This document shows positions 7,069 to 15,591 of a DNA stretch of 64,000 nt, one piece after another. A program made the translations under genes and the position numbers. Location: contig JALHIN010000007.1 of NCBI GenBank assembly GCA_022839995.1, forward strand, positions 1-64,000, written 5' to 3'. The notes under the pieces were generated by a model. It made no database searches. It worked only from the letters and a program-made list of their open reading frames with translations, and was not told the origin of the DNA. Every line of letters starts with the position of its first letter. The stretch's first letter is position 1. The stretch comes from 79-D21 sp022839995 (lineage in GTDB: Bacteria; Synergistota; Synergistia; Synergistales; 79-D21).

Positions 7069-8622
7069 ATGGAAACAGAACGACAACAGCCGATTGTCGA
7101 GATGCGGGGCATCTCGAAGAGTTTCGCCTCCGTCCGGGCGAACCGAGGAATCGATTTCGACGTTTTCCCCGGAGAGGTCCATACGCTCCTGGGGGAGAAC
7201 GGGGCGGGCAAAAGCACGCTGATGAATATCCTGAACGGTCTTTACCAGCCTGACTCCGGTTCCATCCGGGTGAAAGGGCGGGAATGCCGTTTCTCCTCGC
7301 CGCGGGAAGCCATCGCGGCGGGAATCGGGATGGTGCACCAGCATTTCATGCTCGTCCCTGTCCTGACGGTCTGGGAGAACCTGGTGCTGGGGCTTCCCGG
7401 CCTTGAGGCCGTCTTGCCGAGGAAGGAAGTGATCCGGAAAATCCGCGAACTCTCCGACCGCTATGGTCTCAACGTCGAGCCGGAAGCCCAGGTCTGGCAG
7501 CTTTCCGTCGGAGAGCAGCAGAGGGTCGAAATCCTGAAGATGCTGTACCGGAATGCAGAGGTGCTCGTCCTGGACGAACCCACTTCGGTGCTGACTCCCC
7601 AGGAAGTTCGCCGCCTCTTCGACACAATCCTCCAGATGAAGGCGGAAGGCCACGGTGTGGTCTTCATTTCCCACAAGCTGGACGAAGTCATGGAGATCTC
7701 CGACCGCATCACGATCCTGAGGGGCGGTGAAGTCGTCGAGACGCTGCGCGGTGGAATGGCAACCAGGGAAACTCTGGCTGAGAAAATGGTGGGGCGAAAG
7801 GTCGTTTTTGCCGTGGATAAAGCCGTTCTGAATCCTGGGGACACCGTCCTGGAGGCGGAAGGGATCTGTGCCTTGAACGACCGGGGGCTGCCGGCGATCC
7901 GGAACCTCAGCCTCTCGATCCGGGAAGGGGAAATCCTGGGCATTGCCGGGATCGCCGGGAACGGGCAGAAGGAACTTTGCGAAGCGCTTTCTGGCTTGAG
8001 ACCGATCCAGTTCGGAAGGGTCCTGCTGCGAGGGAAAGACATGACGGGTGCCTGTCCCATGGATTTCATCCAGGCCGGGGTGAGCTACATTCCCGCCGAC
8101 CGAAAAGGGACAGGGCTTGTCGGAGCGATGAACCTGAGGGAAAATTTCGCCCTGAAGAACTTCTGGAGGAAGCCCTACGCCAAAGGACCGTTTCTGAGCT
8201 GGGAGAACGTGGCAGGGGAAACCGGCCGAATTGTGGAAAGGTTCGGCGTTTCGACCCCCGGCCTGGGGATCCCTGTCCGGAACCTTTCCGGGGGGAATCA
8301 GCAGCGTCTGATGCTTGGCAGGGAACTCTCGGGTACCCCGGACCTGATCGTGGCGATGCAGCCGACGTGGGGGCTGGATGTCGGGGCCACGGAGTTCGTC
8401 CGGGACCAGCTCCTTCGCCAGCGGGATCGCGGAGCCGCCGTCCTCCTGGTTTCAGAAGACCTTGAAGAGGTCATGGCCTTGAGCGACCGGCTCGCCGTCA
8501 TCCACAAGGGGGAGATCATGGGGATCGCCGAAGATCCACGGTGTGTCTCGGAGGAGGACCTGGGGCTGATGATGGCGGGCATACGGAGAGAAACGTCTCC
8601 CGAAGGAGAGAAGTGCAGATGA
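7069..8622 (+). CDS. Nucleoside/sugar-type ABC importer, dual-domain ATP-binding protein
   Basis: ATPase of the importer, with two fused ABC domains as usual for this family. Domain 1 (~5-240): Walker A GENGAGKSTLMN, Q-loop MVHQHFM, signature LSVGEQQRVE, Walker B VLVLDEPTSVL. Domain 2 (~265-505): a degenerate Walker A GIAGNGQKEL, signature LSGGNQQRLM, and IVAMQPTWGLD at Walker B, where the usual catalytic Glu region is QPTWGLD as in other members. Length 517 is normal. It overlaps the first permease gene by an ATGA junction. It is likely the energy unit for the two permeases and the BMP binding protein. Confidence 0.92.
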   Translation: METERQQPIVEMRGISKSFASVRANRGIDFDVFPGEVHTLLGENGAGKSTLMNILNGLYQPDSGSIRVKGRECRFSSPREAIAAGIGMVHQHFMLVPVLTVWENLVLGLPGLEAVLPRKEVIRKIRELSDRYGLNVEPEAQVWQLSVGEQQRVEILKMLYRNAEVLVLDEPTSVLTPQEVRRLFDTILQMKAEGHGVVFISHKLDEVMEISDRITILRGGEVVETLRGGMATRETLAEKMVGRKVVFAVDKAVLNPGDTVLEAEGICALNDRGLPAIRNLSLSIREGEILGIAGIAGNGQKELCEALSGLRPIQFGRVLLRGKDMTGACPMDFIQAGVSYIPADRKGTGLVGAMNLRENFALKNFWRKPYAKGPFLSWENVAGETGRIVERFGVSTPGLGIPVRNLSGGNQQRLMLGRELSGTPDLIVAMQPTWGLDVGATEFVRDQLLRQRDRGAAVLLVSEDLEEVMALSDRLAVIHKGEIMGIAEDPRCVSEEDLGLMMAGIRRETSPEGEKCR

Positions 8623-9689
8623 AACTTCGTTTCCGAATCGAAAGACGGCTGGATGTTCCGGTCTGGCTGAATTGCTCCATTCCCGTCGGAGCGGTGGCGG
8701 TTGCCCTGGCCGCGGGTGCCGTTTTGCTGTCCTTTTTGGGTGTCTCTCCCTTCGAGGCTTACAAAGCAATGGCAAGGGGAGCCCTCGGAGATGCCTGGGG
8801 GATCAGCGAGACCATCGTGAAGGCGATCCCGCTGACGTTGGCGGGGCTTGCCGTGGGGCTCGCGTTCACGATGGTCGTCTGGAACATTGGTGCCGAAGGC
8901 CAGATCGTCATGGGAGCCCTGGCGGCGGTGGCGGTCGTTCGGTATGCCTTCGTTGACAATTCCGCGGTTGTCCTTCCGCTGATGTTTTTGGCCGCCTCCT
9001 TTGCGGGAGGGCTCTGGGCAGGGTTTGCAGGGTATCTCAAGGCGCGCTGGAACGTGAACGAAACCATCACCACCCTGATGATGAACTACATCGCAATCCT
9101 CCTGGCCGACTACTTCATTTATGGCCCCTGGCGAGACCCTTCCAGCCTCGGCTTTCCAATGACGACGCCTTTCCCAGGGGCGGCCCGCCTGCCCCTGCTG
9201 TGGGGGACACGGGTTCACGTGGGCATTTTCCTGGCCGTTGCCCTGGCGGTTCTTTTCCGGGTGCTATACCGGTGGACGCGCTGGGGGTTCGAAATTCGGG
9301 TCATCGGGAACAATCCGAGGGCTGCCCGGTATGCCGGGATCAACGACATGAAGAACGTGGTCCTGGCGATGTTCCTTTCCGGGGCCATTGCCGGAATAGC
9401 AGGGATGACGGAAGTGGCGGGACTTCAGGGACGACTGCAGCCCGGCTTTTCGGGGGGGTACGGATTCACTGCGATCATCGTGGCCTGGCTTGCCCGGCTG
9501 AACCCGATGGCGACGATCCTCGTTTCCTTTCTCCTCGGCGCGCTGCTGGTCGGCGGGGATACGCTACAGGTCGTCATGCGGCTTCCCCTGGCGAGTGTCC
9601 AGGTACTGCAGGGGCTGATCCTTTTCTGCGTGCTGGGAGCGGAGTTTTTCCGGAACTACCGGATCGTTCCCGCCGGGCGAGAGGAGTGA
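8619..9689 (+). CDS. ABC importer permease, first subunit (NupP-like)
   Basis: Inner-membrane permease of the nucleoside-type importer, 356 residues with about nine hydrophobic segments. It has a BPD_transp_2 family pattern, including GLAVGLAFTMVVWNIGAEGQ, NETITTLMMNYIA and FSGGYGFTAIIVAWLARLNP. The start at 8619 forms an ATGA overlap with the ATPase stop and has GGAGAG upstream; an in-frame start 78 bases earlier would only add a charged non-membrane tail inside the ATPase gene. The second permease starts 5 bases after the stop. Confidence 0.9.
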   Translation: MKLRFRIERRLDVPVWLNCSIPVGAVAVALAAGAVLLSFLGVSPFEAYKAMARGALGDAWGISETIVKAIPLTLAGLAVGLAFTMVVWNIGAEGQIVMGALAAVAVVRYAFVDNSAVVLPLMFLAASFAGGLWAGFAGYLKARWNVNETITTLMMNYIAILLADYFIYGPWRDPSSLGFPMTTPFPGAARLPLLWGTRVHVGIFLAVALAVLFRVLYRWTRWGFEIRVIGNNPRAARYAGINDMKNVVLAMFLSGAIAGIAGMTEVAGLQGRLQPGFSGGYGFTAIIVAWLARLNPMATILVSFLLGALLVGGDTLQVVMRLPLASVQVLQGLILFCVLGAEFFRNYRIVPAGREE

Positions 9690-9694
9690 GGGGT

Positions 9695-10624
9695 ATGGAA
9701 ATCCTGGTTCCGATCCTTTCTGCCGCGATTCGGAGCGGTACGCCGATTCTTTATGCGACCCTTGGCGAAATCCTGACCGAAAAAGCAGGGGTGCTCAACC
9801 TGGGGCTTGAGGGCCTGATGCTGCTGGGGGCCTTCTCCGGTTTTTCCGCGACGATGGCGACCGGAAATCCCTGGATCGGCCTTGCGGCTGCGGTTTTCGT
9901 GGGCATGGCGGTTTCGTCCCTTCACGCGTTTCTTTGCGTGACGATGGGAGCCAACCAGGTCGTGAGCGGCCTGGCAATCACGATGTTCGGCACGGGCATG
10001 AGCGCCCTTCTCGGCAAGGCCTACGTGGGGGAAACGATCCGGGGCATCGGGGTCCTGCCGGTTCCGATGCTGGTGAAAATCCCTGTCGTGGGCCCCGTCC
10101 TCTTCAACCACGATCCGCTGGTTTACCTTTCTTACGCCCTCGTGGGGCTTGCCTGCTGGTTTATTTCCTCGACGCGCTGGGGCCTGACCCTTCGGGCAGT
10201 GGGCGAGAATCCCCGGGCGGTGGATGCGGCCGGGTTGAACGTTGCCCGGTTGAGGTACGCCTACACGATGGTCGGGGGCGGGCTAGCGGCCCTGGGAGGA
10301 GCCTACCTCTCGGTGGTCTACACTCAGATGTGGGTGGAGATGATGACCGCCGGAAGGGGCTGGATCGCCGTCGCATTGGTCATTTTCGGGATCTGGAATC
10401 CCCTGAGGGCGGCTCTTGGTTCGTACCTGTTCGGAGGGGTCGGCGCGCTACAGCTCCGAATCCAGGCGGCCGGGACAACGATACCGGCTCCGCTCTTGCT
10501 GATGCTGCCCTATGTCCTGACGATTGTCGTGCTGGTCGGGATCTCGATCAGGAAGGGAAAGGGAATCCTGCTGGGCGCCCCGGCGGCTTTGGGACAGCCA
10601 TTTCACCGGGAGGAACGGGACTAG
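9695..10624 (+). CDS. ABC importer permease, second subunit (NupQ-like)
   Basis: Second inner-membrane permease of the importer, 309 residues with 7-8 hydrophobic segments. It opens with ILSAAIRSGTPILYATLGE and EKAGVLNLGLEGLML, the standard beginning of the second permease in BMP-type systems. GRGWIAVALVIFGIWNP near the C-terminus is the conserved coupling-loop region. The heterodimer with the preceding permease is inferred from gene order. Its stop codon overlaps the stop of the convergent gpt gene on the other strand through a shared CTAG. Confidence 0.9.
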   Translation: MEILVPILSAAIRSGTPILYATLGEILTEKAGVLNLGLEGLMLLGAFSGFSATMATGNPWIGLAAAVFVGMAVSSLHAFLCVTMGANQVVSGLAITMFGTGMSALLGKAYVGETIRGIGVLPVPMLVKIPVVGPVLFNHDPLVYLSYALVGLACWFISSTRWGLTLRAVGENPRAVDAAGLNVARLRYAYTMVGGGLAALGGAYLSVVYTQMWVEMMTAGRGWIAVALVIFGIWNPLRAALGSYLFGGVGALQLRIQAAGTTIPAPLLLMLPYVLTIVVLVGISIRKGKGILLGAPAALGQPFHREERD

Positions 10625-11109
10625 GTCCTGCCGATGATCGGCTGGGAAAAGGAAAATTCCGAATCCCACGGGAAAAGAATCCAGGTGTCCTGGCTGACTT
10701 CCGTGATGAAGAGATCGACAAGGGGTCTCCCCTCGGGTTTGGCATAGACGGTGGCAAAGCAGGCATCGGGAAACATCCGCCGGACCAGCTGCGCAGTCCT
10801 TCCGGTGTCCACCAGGTCGTCGATGATCAGGGAACCACTGGGATCCTTCCCGAAGGAAGTGGCCAGCTTCAGGATTGCGGGTTCTCCCTGGGTGCGGAGG
10901 GTGTAGCTTGAAACGCAGAGGGTGTCGATGTAATGGATATCCAGCTCTCGTGCGATGATCGCTGCCGGCACGAGTCCACCGCGGGCAATCGCGAGGATCC
11001 GGTTCCATTTCCCTTTCTCGTGAAGGCGCCAGGCCAGGGCCTTGCAGTCTCGGTGCAGCTGATCCCATGAAATCGGGAACGTCTTCTTGTAGCGGTCGGA
11101 AGAATCCAA
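10621..11109 (-). CDS. gpt: Xanthine phosphoribosyltransferase
   Basis: Purine salvage enzyme that makes XMP and GMP from xanthine or guanine and PRPP. The 162-residue protein follows the enterobacterial Gpt pattern throughout: ISWDQLHRDCKALAWRL, IAIARGGLVPAAIIAREL, the PRPP loop LIIDDLVDTGRTA, VYAKPEGRPLVD and the tail QDTWILFPWD. The start is TTG at 11109 with AGGAG about 9 bases upstream. It lies convergent to the nucleoside importer, so import and salvage are neighbours. A promoter sits at 11144-11172. Most similar proteins start a few residues before the ISWD motif, supporting this start over longer ones. Confidence 0.92.
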   Translation of the reverse strand: MDSSDRYKKTFPISWDQLHRDCKALAWRLHEKGKWNRILAIARGGLVPAAIIARELDIHYIDTLCVSSYTLRTQGEPAILKLATSFGKDPSGSLIIDDLVDTGRTAQLVRRMFPDACFATVYAKPEGRPLVDLFITEVSQDTWILFPWDSEFSFSQPIIGRT

Positions 11110-11143
11110 CGGAAATCGCTCCTTCCCTGAAAGCCGTGCGATT

Positions 11144-11172
11144 ACTATATCAGCCCGGGGTAGGAGCCGCAA
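11144..11172 (-). promoter_or_regulatory. gpt promoter
   Basis: On the minus strand TTGCGG (11172-11167), 17 bases, TATAGT (11149-11144), placing the start near 11137. It lies in the 107-base gap between the divergent gpt and HD-hydrolase genes. Confidence 0.65.
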
Positions 11173-11216
11173 GGAAAGGGCCCGATGAGAAAAAACAAGA
11201 AGGGAATGTCGGCAGA

Positions 11217-12002
11217 ATGATTTCGACAAAGGAAATCCAGGAATGGTTCAATTCTTATACGCGAAGTTTCCAGGAAGGGGGCAAGCCGCTTGAACCTCTC
11301 CTGGACCTCAAGTTGCGCCACAGTTTCCGTGTTGCCGGTGAAGCGGGATTCATCGCCCGAGAAATGGAGCTCGAAGCCGAGTCTGTCCATATCGCGGAGA
11401 TTCTCGGGCTGCTTCACGATGTCGGCCGTTTCCCGCAGTACAGGGAGTTCCAGACCTTTTACGATGCGGCCTCCGTCGACCACGGGGAACTCGGACGGGA
11501 AACCGTGATGAAGTCAGGGATCCTCGATTCGCTCGAAGAGGGAGAGAAACTTGCCATCCTGGACGGGATCCGCTTCCACAACAAGAAAGAGATCCCCGGC
11601 GGAATCCGCCCGTCGAGCCTGGCAATGGTCCGCTTGATCCGGGACGCCGACAAGCTCGATGTTTTCGAGCTTGTCCAGGACCACATCGACCGGGGGACCA
11701 TCCGGGAACTCCTCCCCAGGATATCGGATACGGCGGCAATCAGCTGCGAACTCCTCCAAACCCTGGACGAAACAGGTAGGGCGTCCTACGGCCAGGTCCG
11801 GTCGGTGCCCGACTTCCTCCTGGTTCAGCTTTCCTGGGTCTTCGACCTCAATTTTTCACCGGCCTTCCGCAGGGTTCTTGAAAGGCGGGTCATCGAAAGA
11901 ATTGAACGCCGTTTGCCTGGGGACCCACAGGTGAAAGGGCTTGTGGCAAGGGCCCGGAATTTCGCCCAGATCCACGCGGAGAAGGGGGGGAAGGCCCTTT
12001 GA
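11217..12002 (+). CDS. HD domain metal-dependent phosphohydrolase
   Basis: A 261-residue protein with the HD superfamily metal-binding set: H in KLRHSFRV, HD in GLLHDVGRFPQ, D in RLIRDADKLD, and an additional RFHNKK histidine between them. Substrate is unknown; family members remove phosphate from nucleotides or nucleotide second messengers. No signal peptide or membrane segment is seen. The ATG at 11217 has AAGGGA about 11 bases upstream and reads directly into EIQEWFNSY. It is coupled to dgkA by a TTGA overlap and divergent from gpt. Confidence 0.8.
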   Translation: MISTKEIQEWFNSYTRSFQEGGKPLEPLLDLKLRHSFRVAGEAGFIAREMELEAESVHIAEILGLLHDVGRFPQYREFQTFYDAASVDHGELGRETVMKSGILDSLEEGEKLAILDGIRFHNKKEIPGGIRPSSLAMVRLIRDADKLDVFELVQDHIDRGTIRELLPRISDTAAISCELLQTLDETGRASYGQVRSVPDFLLVQLSWVFDLNFSPAFRRVLERRVIERIERRLPGDPQVKGLVARARNFAQIHAEKGGKAL

Positions 12003-12391
12003 TCGGAAGCGAGCCGATCACGAAATGCCGCTGGAAAAGCGATTCCCTGGCGAGAAAATTCGTGAATTCCCTGAACGGCCTCAGGACGGCTTTTTTCATG
12101 GAAACCGCCATCGCGAGGGAGTCGGCTTGTGCCGTTGTCCTGACCTGCCTGGCGTTGTATGCGGGTAGAGGGGATTTCTGGCTTGCGTTTCGGGTTTTCC
12201 TCCTCAGCCTTGTCCCGATGGTGATCGAGCTGATCAACACCTCCTTGGAATTGCTGATCGACAGCCACGTTGGGACGGAATTCAACGAAGACGTGAAACG
12301 GACGAAGGATATGCTTTCCGCCTCAGTGCTTCTGGCCCTGGTGGTCAGTTACGGCGCGGCGGTGGCCCTGATCGCCCCGAATTGGCGATAG
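11999..12391 (+). CDS. dgkA: Diacylglycerol kinase (DgkA type)
   Basis: A small integral membrane kinase that phosphorylates diacylglycerol or undecaprenol. The 130 residues contain an amphipathic N-terminus (SLARKFVNSLNGLRTAF), then three membrane helices. The active-site pattern is present: ARESACAVV and VIELINTSLELLID, whose Glu/Asn match the catalytic region of E. coli DgkA, and the DVKRTKDMLSASV loop. The TTG start overlaps the stop of the HD gene (TTGA), implying translational coupling. The length is close to the usual ~120. Confidence 0.88.
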   Translation: MIGSEPITKCRWKSDSLARKFVNSLNGLRTAFFMETAIARESACAVVLTCLALYAGRGDFWLAFRVFLLSLVPMVIELINTSLELLIDSHVGTEFNEDVKRTKDMLSASVLLALVVSYGAAVALIAPNWR

Positions 12392-12428
12392 GGAAGCGGA
12401 AAGATAGGACCGGAACGGAGGGAAGAAG

Positions 12429-13193
12429 ATGCTTTGGGTGCGGTTCAAAAAGGAAGGGCGCATACGCTCAGGGATCCTGGAAGACGGGAAGATTCTCGAA
12501 ACCAAGGGGTCGTTCCTCGAGGGCGAAGTCCTCTCAGGTGCGATCTTTCCCCTTGGGGAGGTCCGGCTTCTTGCCCCCGTGCAGCCGAACAGCATTTTTT
12601 GTGTCGGGAGGAATTATACCGAGCACGCCAAAGAGTTGGGGCACGATCTACCGGAAGAACCTCTCATTTTCCTGAAAGCCCCGGGATCCCTCCTGGAGCC
12701 GGAAGGGACCGTTCGGATCCCCCTCTGGGCAGGTCGGATCGACTACGAGGGGGAACTGGCGGTAGTCATCGGCAAGACTTGCCGGAACGTCTCGGAAGAG
12801 GAAGCCGGATCGGCCATTTTCGGGCTGACCTGCCTGAACGACGTTACCGCAAGGGACCTGCAGAACAAGGATGGCCAGTGGACCCGCTCAAAGAGCTTCG
12901 ACACCTTTTGTCCGCTGGGGCCCTGGATCCTGGAGTCCGGCGAAACGCGGGGCAGGCGGATCGAAACCCGCCTGAACGGCCGTGTCGTCCAGTCGGCCAC
13001 GACCGACATGATGATCTTCCCTGTCTGCCGGCTCATTTCCCACATCAGCCGCTTTGCGACCCTTCGCCCGGGGGATGTCGTAGCGACAGGGACCCCGGCC
13101 GGTGTCGGGCCGATGCTTCCCGGGGACGTGGTGGAAGTGGAAATCGAAGGGATCGGGATCCTCAGGAACCGCACGGCTGCAGACCTTTCCTAG
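12429..13193 (+). CDS. Fumarylacetoacetate hydrolase (FAH) family protein
   Basis: A 254-residue enzyme with the C-terminal FAH fold (~55-250). Seen motifs are FCVGRNYTEHAKELG, the metal ligand region IDYEGELAVVIGK, GLTCLNDVTARDLQ, WTRSKSFDTFCPLGPW, and the end motif GDVVATGTPAGVGP. Family members open or decarboxylate 2,4-diketo acids and related compounds; the substrate here is unknown and the neighbours (dgkA, corA) do not suggest a pathway. The start has GGAGGGAAGAAG upstream. corA follows 14 bases later. Confidence 0.87.
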   Translation: MLWVRFKKEGRIRSGILEDGKILETKGSFLEGEVLSGAIFPLGEVRLLAPVQPNSIFCVGRNYTEHAKELGHDLPEEPLIFLKAPGSLLEPEGTVRIPLWAGRIDYEGELAVVIGKTCRNVSEEEAGSAIFGLTCLNDVTARDLQNKDGQWTRSKSFDTFCPLGPWILESGETRGRRIETRLNGRVVQSATTDMMIFPVCRLISHISRFATLRPGDVVATGTPAGVGPMLPGDVVEVEIEGIGILRNRTAADLS

Positions 13194-13207
13194 GGGAGGA
13201 GCCGCGG

Positions 13208-14260
13208 ATGCCGAGGGATTCCAGGGCTGGACTCTCCCGCGGGGGGGTCCAAAGGGCGGCTCAAGGGGCACAAACCGAAAGCCCCCGGCTAAGCCTGATC
13301 GCCTATTCCGCCGACCGGTTTCTTGAAAAGGCAGGCTGCAGTCTAGAGGATTGCCTTGCTTCCCGCGAGACGGACGAGGTCCGGTGGATCAACGTGGACG
13401 GGCTTTCCGATCCTGCCCTCCTGGAGAAGATCACGGAGGCCTTCGGCATTCACCCGCTGGTCCTGGAGGACGTCCTGGCCCTCGAACAGCGACCGAAGCT
13501 CGAGGATTACGGTGAATACCTTTTCGCGGTCCTGAACATGCTGACCCTCGAAGAGAAAACGGGAGGGACCGTTTCCGAACAGGTGAGCGTCATCCTCGGC
13601 AAGGGGCTGGTGATTTCTGTCCAGGTAAACCCAGGGGATGTTTTTGACCCACTCCGCGAACGTTTCCGGTCAGGCAAGGGCAGGCTTCGGAAAATGGGTG
13701 CCGACGCTCTGGCCTACAGCCTTTTCGATGCTGTTGTTGACGGATATTTCGTCGTCCTTGAAAACCTGAGCGACCGCGTTGAGTCGCTGGAGGACGAACT
13801 GGTGAATTCCCCGAACCGGGAGACTCTTCGTTCCCTGCACGATCTGCGCAGCGAGCTGAATTTCATCCGCCGGTGCGTCTGGCCTCTCCGAGAGTTGATC
13901 GGCAACCTCGAGCGCCGGGATTCTCCCCTCGTCGGCGAAGATCTGACGCCCTACCTGCGAGACCTTTACGACCACACGATCCAGGTCCTTGAATCGGTCG
14001 AGAACTTGAGGGAAACGCTTTCCGGCTTTCTGGACATTTACCTTTCGAGCCTGAGCAACCGGATGAACGAGATCATGAAGGTCCTGACCGTCATTTCTAC
14101 CCTTTTCATTCCCCTGACCTTCATCGCAGGCGTTTACGGGATGAACTTCCGAAACATGCCGGAACTGGAGTGGCGCTGGGGATACCCTCTCGTCCTGGGA
14201 GGAATGGCCGGCATCGCCGCGGTCATGCTTCGCTACTTCCGGAGAAGGGGGTGGATTTAA
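13208..14260 (+). CDS. corA: Magnesium/cobalt transporter CorA
   Basis: Pentameric inner-membrane Mg2+ channel. The 350-residue protein has a large cytosolic N-domain (INVDGLSDPALLEKI, HPLVLEDVLALEQRPKLEDYG), a long helix, and two C-terminal membrane helices. The selectivity motif YGMNF lies between them, and the protein ends in a basic tail. The ATG at 13208 has GGAGGAG upstream and follows the FAH stop by 14 bases. A longer in-frame opening upstream lies inside the FAH gene and is not real. Its stop codon overlaps the stop of the convergent ugd gene. Confidence 0.93.
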   Translation: MPRDSRAGLSRGGVQRAAQGAQTESPRLSLIAYSADRFLEKAGCSLEDCLASRETDEVRWINVDGLSDPALLEKITEAFGIHPLVLEDVLALEQRPKLEDYGEYLFAVLNMLTLEEKTGGTVSEQVSVILGKGLVISVQVNPGDVFDPLRERFRSGKGRLRKMGADALAYSLFDAVVDGYFVVLENLSDRVESLEDELVNSPNRETLRSLHDLRSELNFIRRCVWPLRELIGNLERRDSPLVGEDLTPYLRDLYDHTIQVLESVENLRETLSGFLDIYLSSLSNRMNEIMKVLTVISTLFIPLTFIAGVYGMNFRNMPELEWRWGYPLVLGGMAGIAAVMLRYFRRRGWI

Positions 14261-15591
14261 GACTCCCCTCCCAGGACGGCCGGCCTTCCGATGGAGTAAT
14301 AAGTGAAGCCGTGCCGTTTCATCTCGTGCGGGTTGTACTGGTTCCTGCCGTCGAAAATGACCGGAGACACCATCAGGGAGGCCAGCCGGCCAAGATCGGG
14401 CTGTTTGTAAAGGTCCCATTCGGTGACCAGGACCAGGGCATCAGCCCCCCTTACGGTTTCAAGATGGTTCTCGCAGAATTCCAGGTTCTCATGGGCGGGG
14501 AGAGCCCTTTTCGCTTCGGGGATGGCCACCGGATCGTGGGCTCGAACCCGGGCTCCCGCGACCAGAAGGTCTTCGATCAGAACCAGGGAAGAGGCCTCCC
14601 TCGTATCGGAAGTGTTCGGCTTGAAGGAAAGTCCCCAGATCGCGATGGTCCGGCCTGCCGTCGTTTCGAAATGATGGGCGATCATCTTGAAGAGGATGTG
14701 TTTCTGGGCGTTGTTCACCTTTTCCCCCGCTTCCAGGATCCGGGATTTGCAGCCAAGGCCGGCCGCCGTCCGGATGAGGGCCCTGACGTCCTTCGGGAAA
14801 CAGGACCCCCCATAGCCGCATCCCGGAGAGATGAACGAGAACCCGATCCGCGAGTCCGAGCCGATCCCGATCCGGACCTTTTCCACGTCTGCGCCCACAC
14901 TCTGGCAAATCCCGGCGATCTCGTTCATGAAGGAGATCTTGGTCGCCAGCAGGGCGTTGGCAGCGTACTTGGTCATCTCTGAAGAGAGGACGTCCATAAA
15001 AAGGAGCTTTTCCTCGTCAAGGAACGAATACAGCTTGGCAAGGCTTTCCCGGGCTTTGCCGCCATCGGTCCCGATCACCACGCGGTCGGGGTTCATGAAA
15101 TCCAGCACAGCCGAACCTTCCCTCAGGAACTCGGGGTTGTTCGCCACCTCGAACGGAACGGTCTTCCCCCGCCTGAGCAGCTCTTCTTCGATCATCGCCC
15201 TGACCTTGAAGGTTGTTCCGACAGGGACGGTTGATTTGGTCACGACGATGCTGTCCTGTTCCAGGGAACTGCCGATCGAGCGGGCGACTTCCCATACGGT
15301 CGAAAGATCGGCTTCCCCGTCGGGTCCCGGCGGGGTCCCGACGGTGATGAAAATGATCTCTGCAGCTTTGACCGCCCTGTCCAGGTCTGTCGTGAACGCC
15401 AGGCGGCCGGAGGACAGATTGGGAGGAAGCAGGTCTCCCAACCCCGGCTCGAAGAATGGGACTTTCCCGGCGTTGAGGTTTTCGACCTTTTCCCTGTCGA
15501 CATCCACGCAAAGCACTTCATTGCCGAAATTCGCCAGGCAGCTCCCCGTGACCAACCCGACGTATCCCGTGCCGATGACTGCGATCCTCAT
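14257..15591 (-). CDS. ugd: UDP-glucose 6-dehydrogenase
   Basis: Oxidises UDP-glucose to UDP-glucuronic acid with NAD, supplying the first precursor of the Ara4N pathway encoded by the rest of this operon. The 444 residues contain the Rossmann motif GTGYVGLVTG, the substrate segment FFEPGLGDLL, VTKSTVPVGT, NNPEFLREG, and the catalytic cysteine in GCGYGGSCFPKD. The ATG at 15591 overlaps the arnD stop (ATGA) and has AAGGAG 8 bases upstream; the GTG at 15600 is too close to that site. It is the last gene of the seven-gene operon. Confidence 0.93.
   Translation of the reverse strand: MRIAVIGTGYVGLVTGSCLANFGNEVLCVDVDREKVENLNAGKVPFFEPGLGDLLPPNLSSGRLAFTTDLDRAVKAAEIIFITVGTPPGPDGEADLSTVWEVARSIGSSLEQDSIVVTKSTVPVGTTFKVRAMIEEELLRRGKTVPFEVANNPEFLREGSAVLDFMNPDRVVIGTDGGKARESLAKLYSFLDEEKLLFMDVLSSEMTKYAANALLATKISFMNEIAGICQSVGADVEKVRIGIGSDSRIGFSFISPGCGYGGSCFPKDVRALIRTAAGLGCKSRILEAGEKVNNAQKHILFKMIAHHFETTAGRTIAIWGLSFKPNTSDTREASSLVLIEDLLVAGARVRAHDPVAIPEAKRALPAHENLEFCENHLETVRGADALVLVTEWDLYKQPDLGRLASLMVSPVIFDGRNQYNPHEMKRHGFTYYSIGRPAVLGGES

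Noticed and set aside
12434..13207. Extension of corA by 258 codons upstream through the FAH gene
   Set aside because: The extension overlaps the FAH frame, is Arg-rich and lacks CorA similarity. The ATG at 13208 has GGAGGAG.
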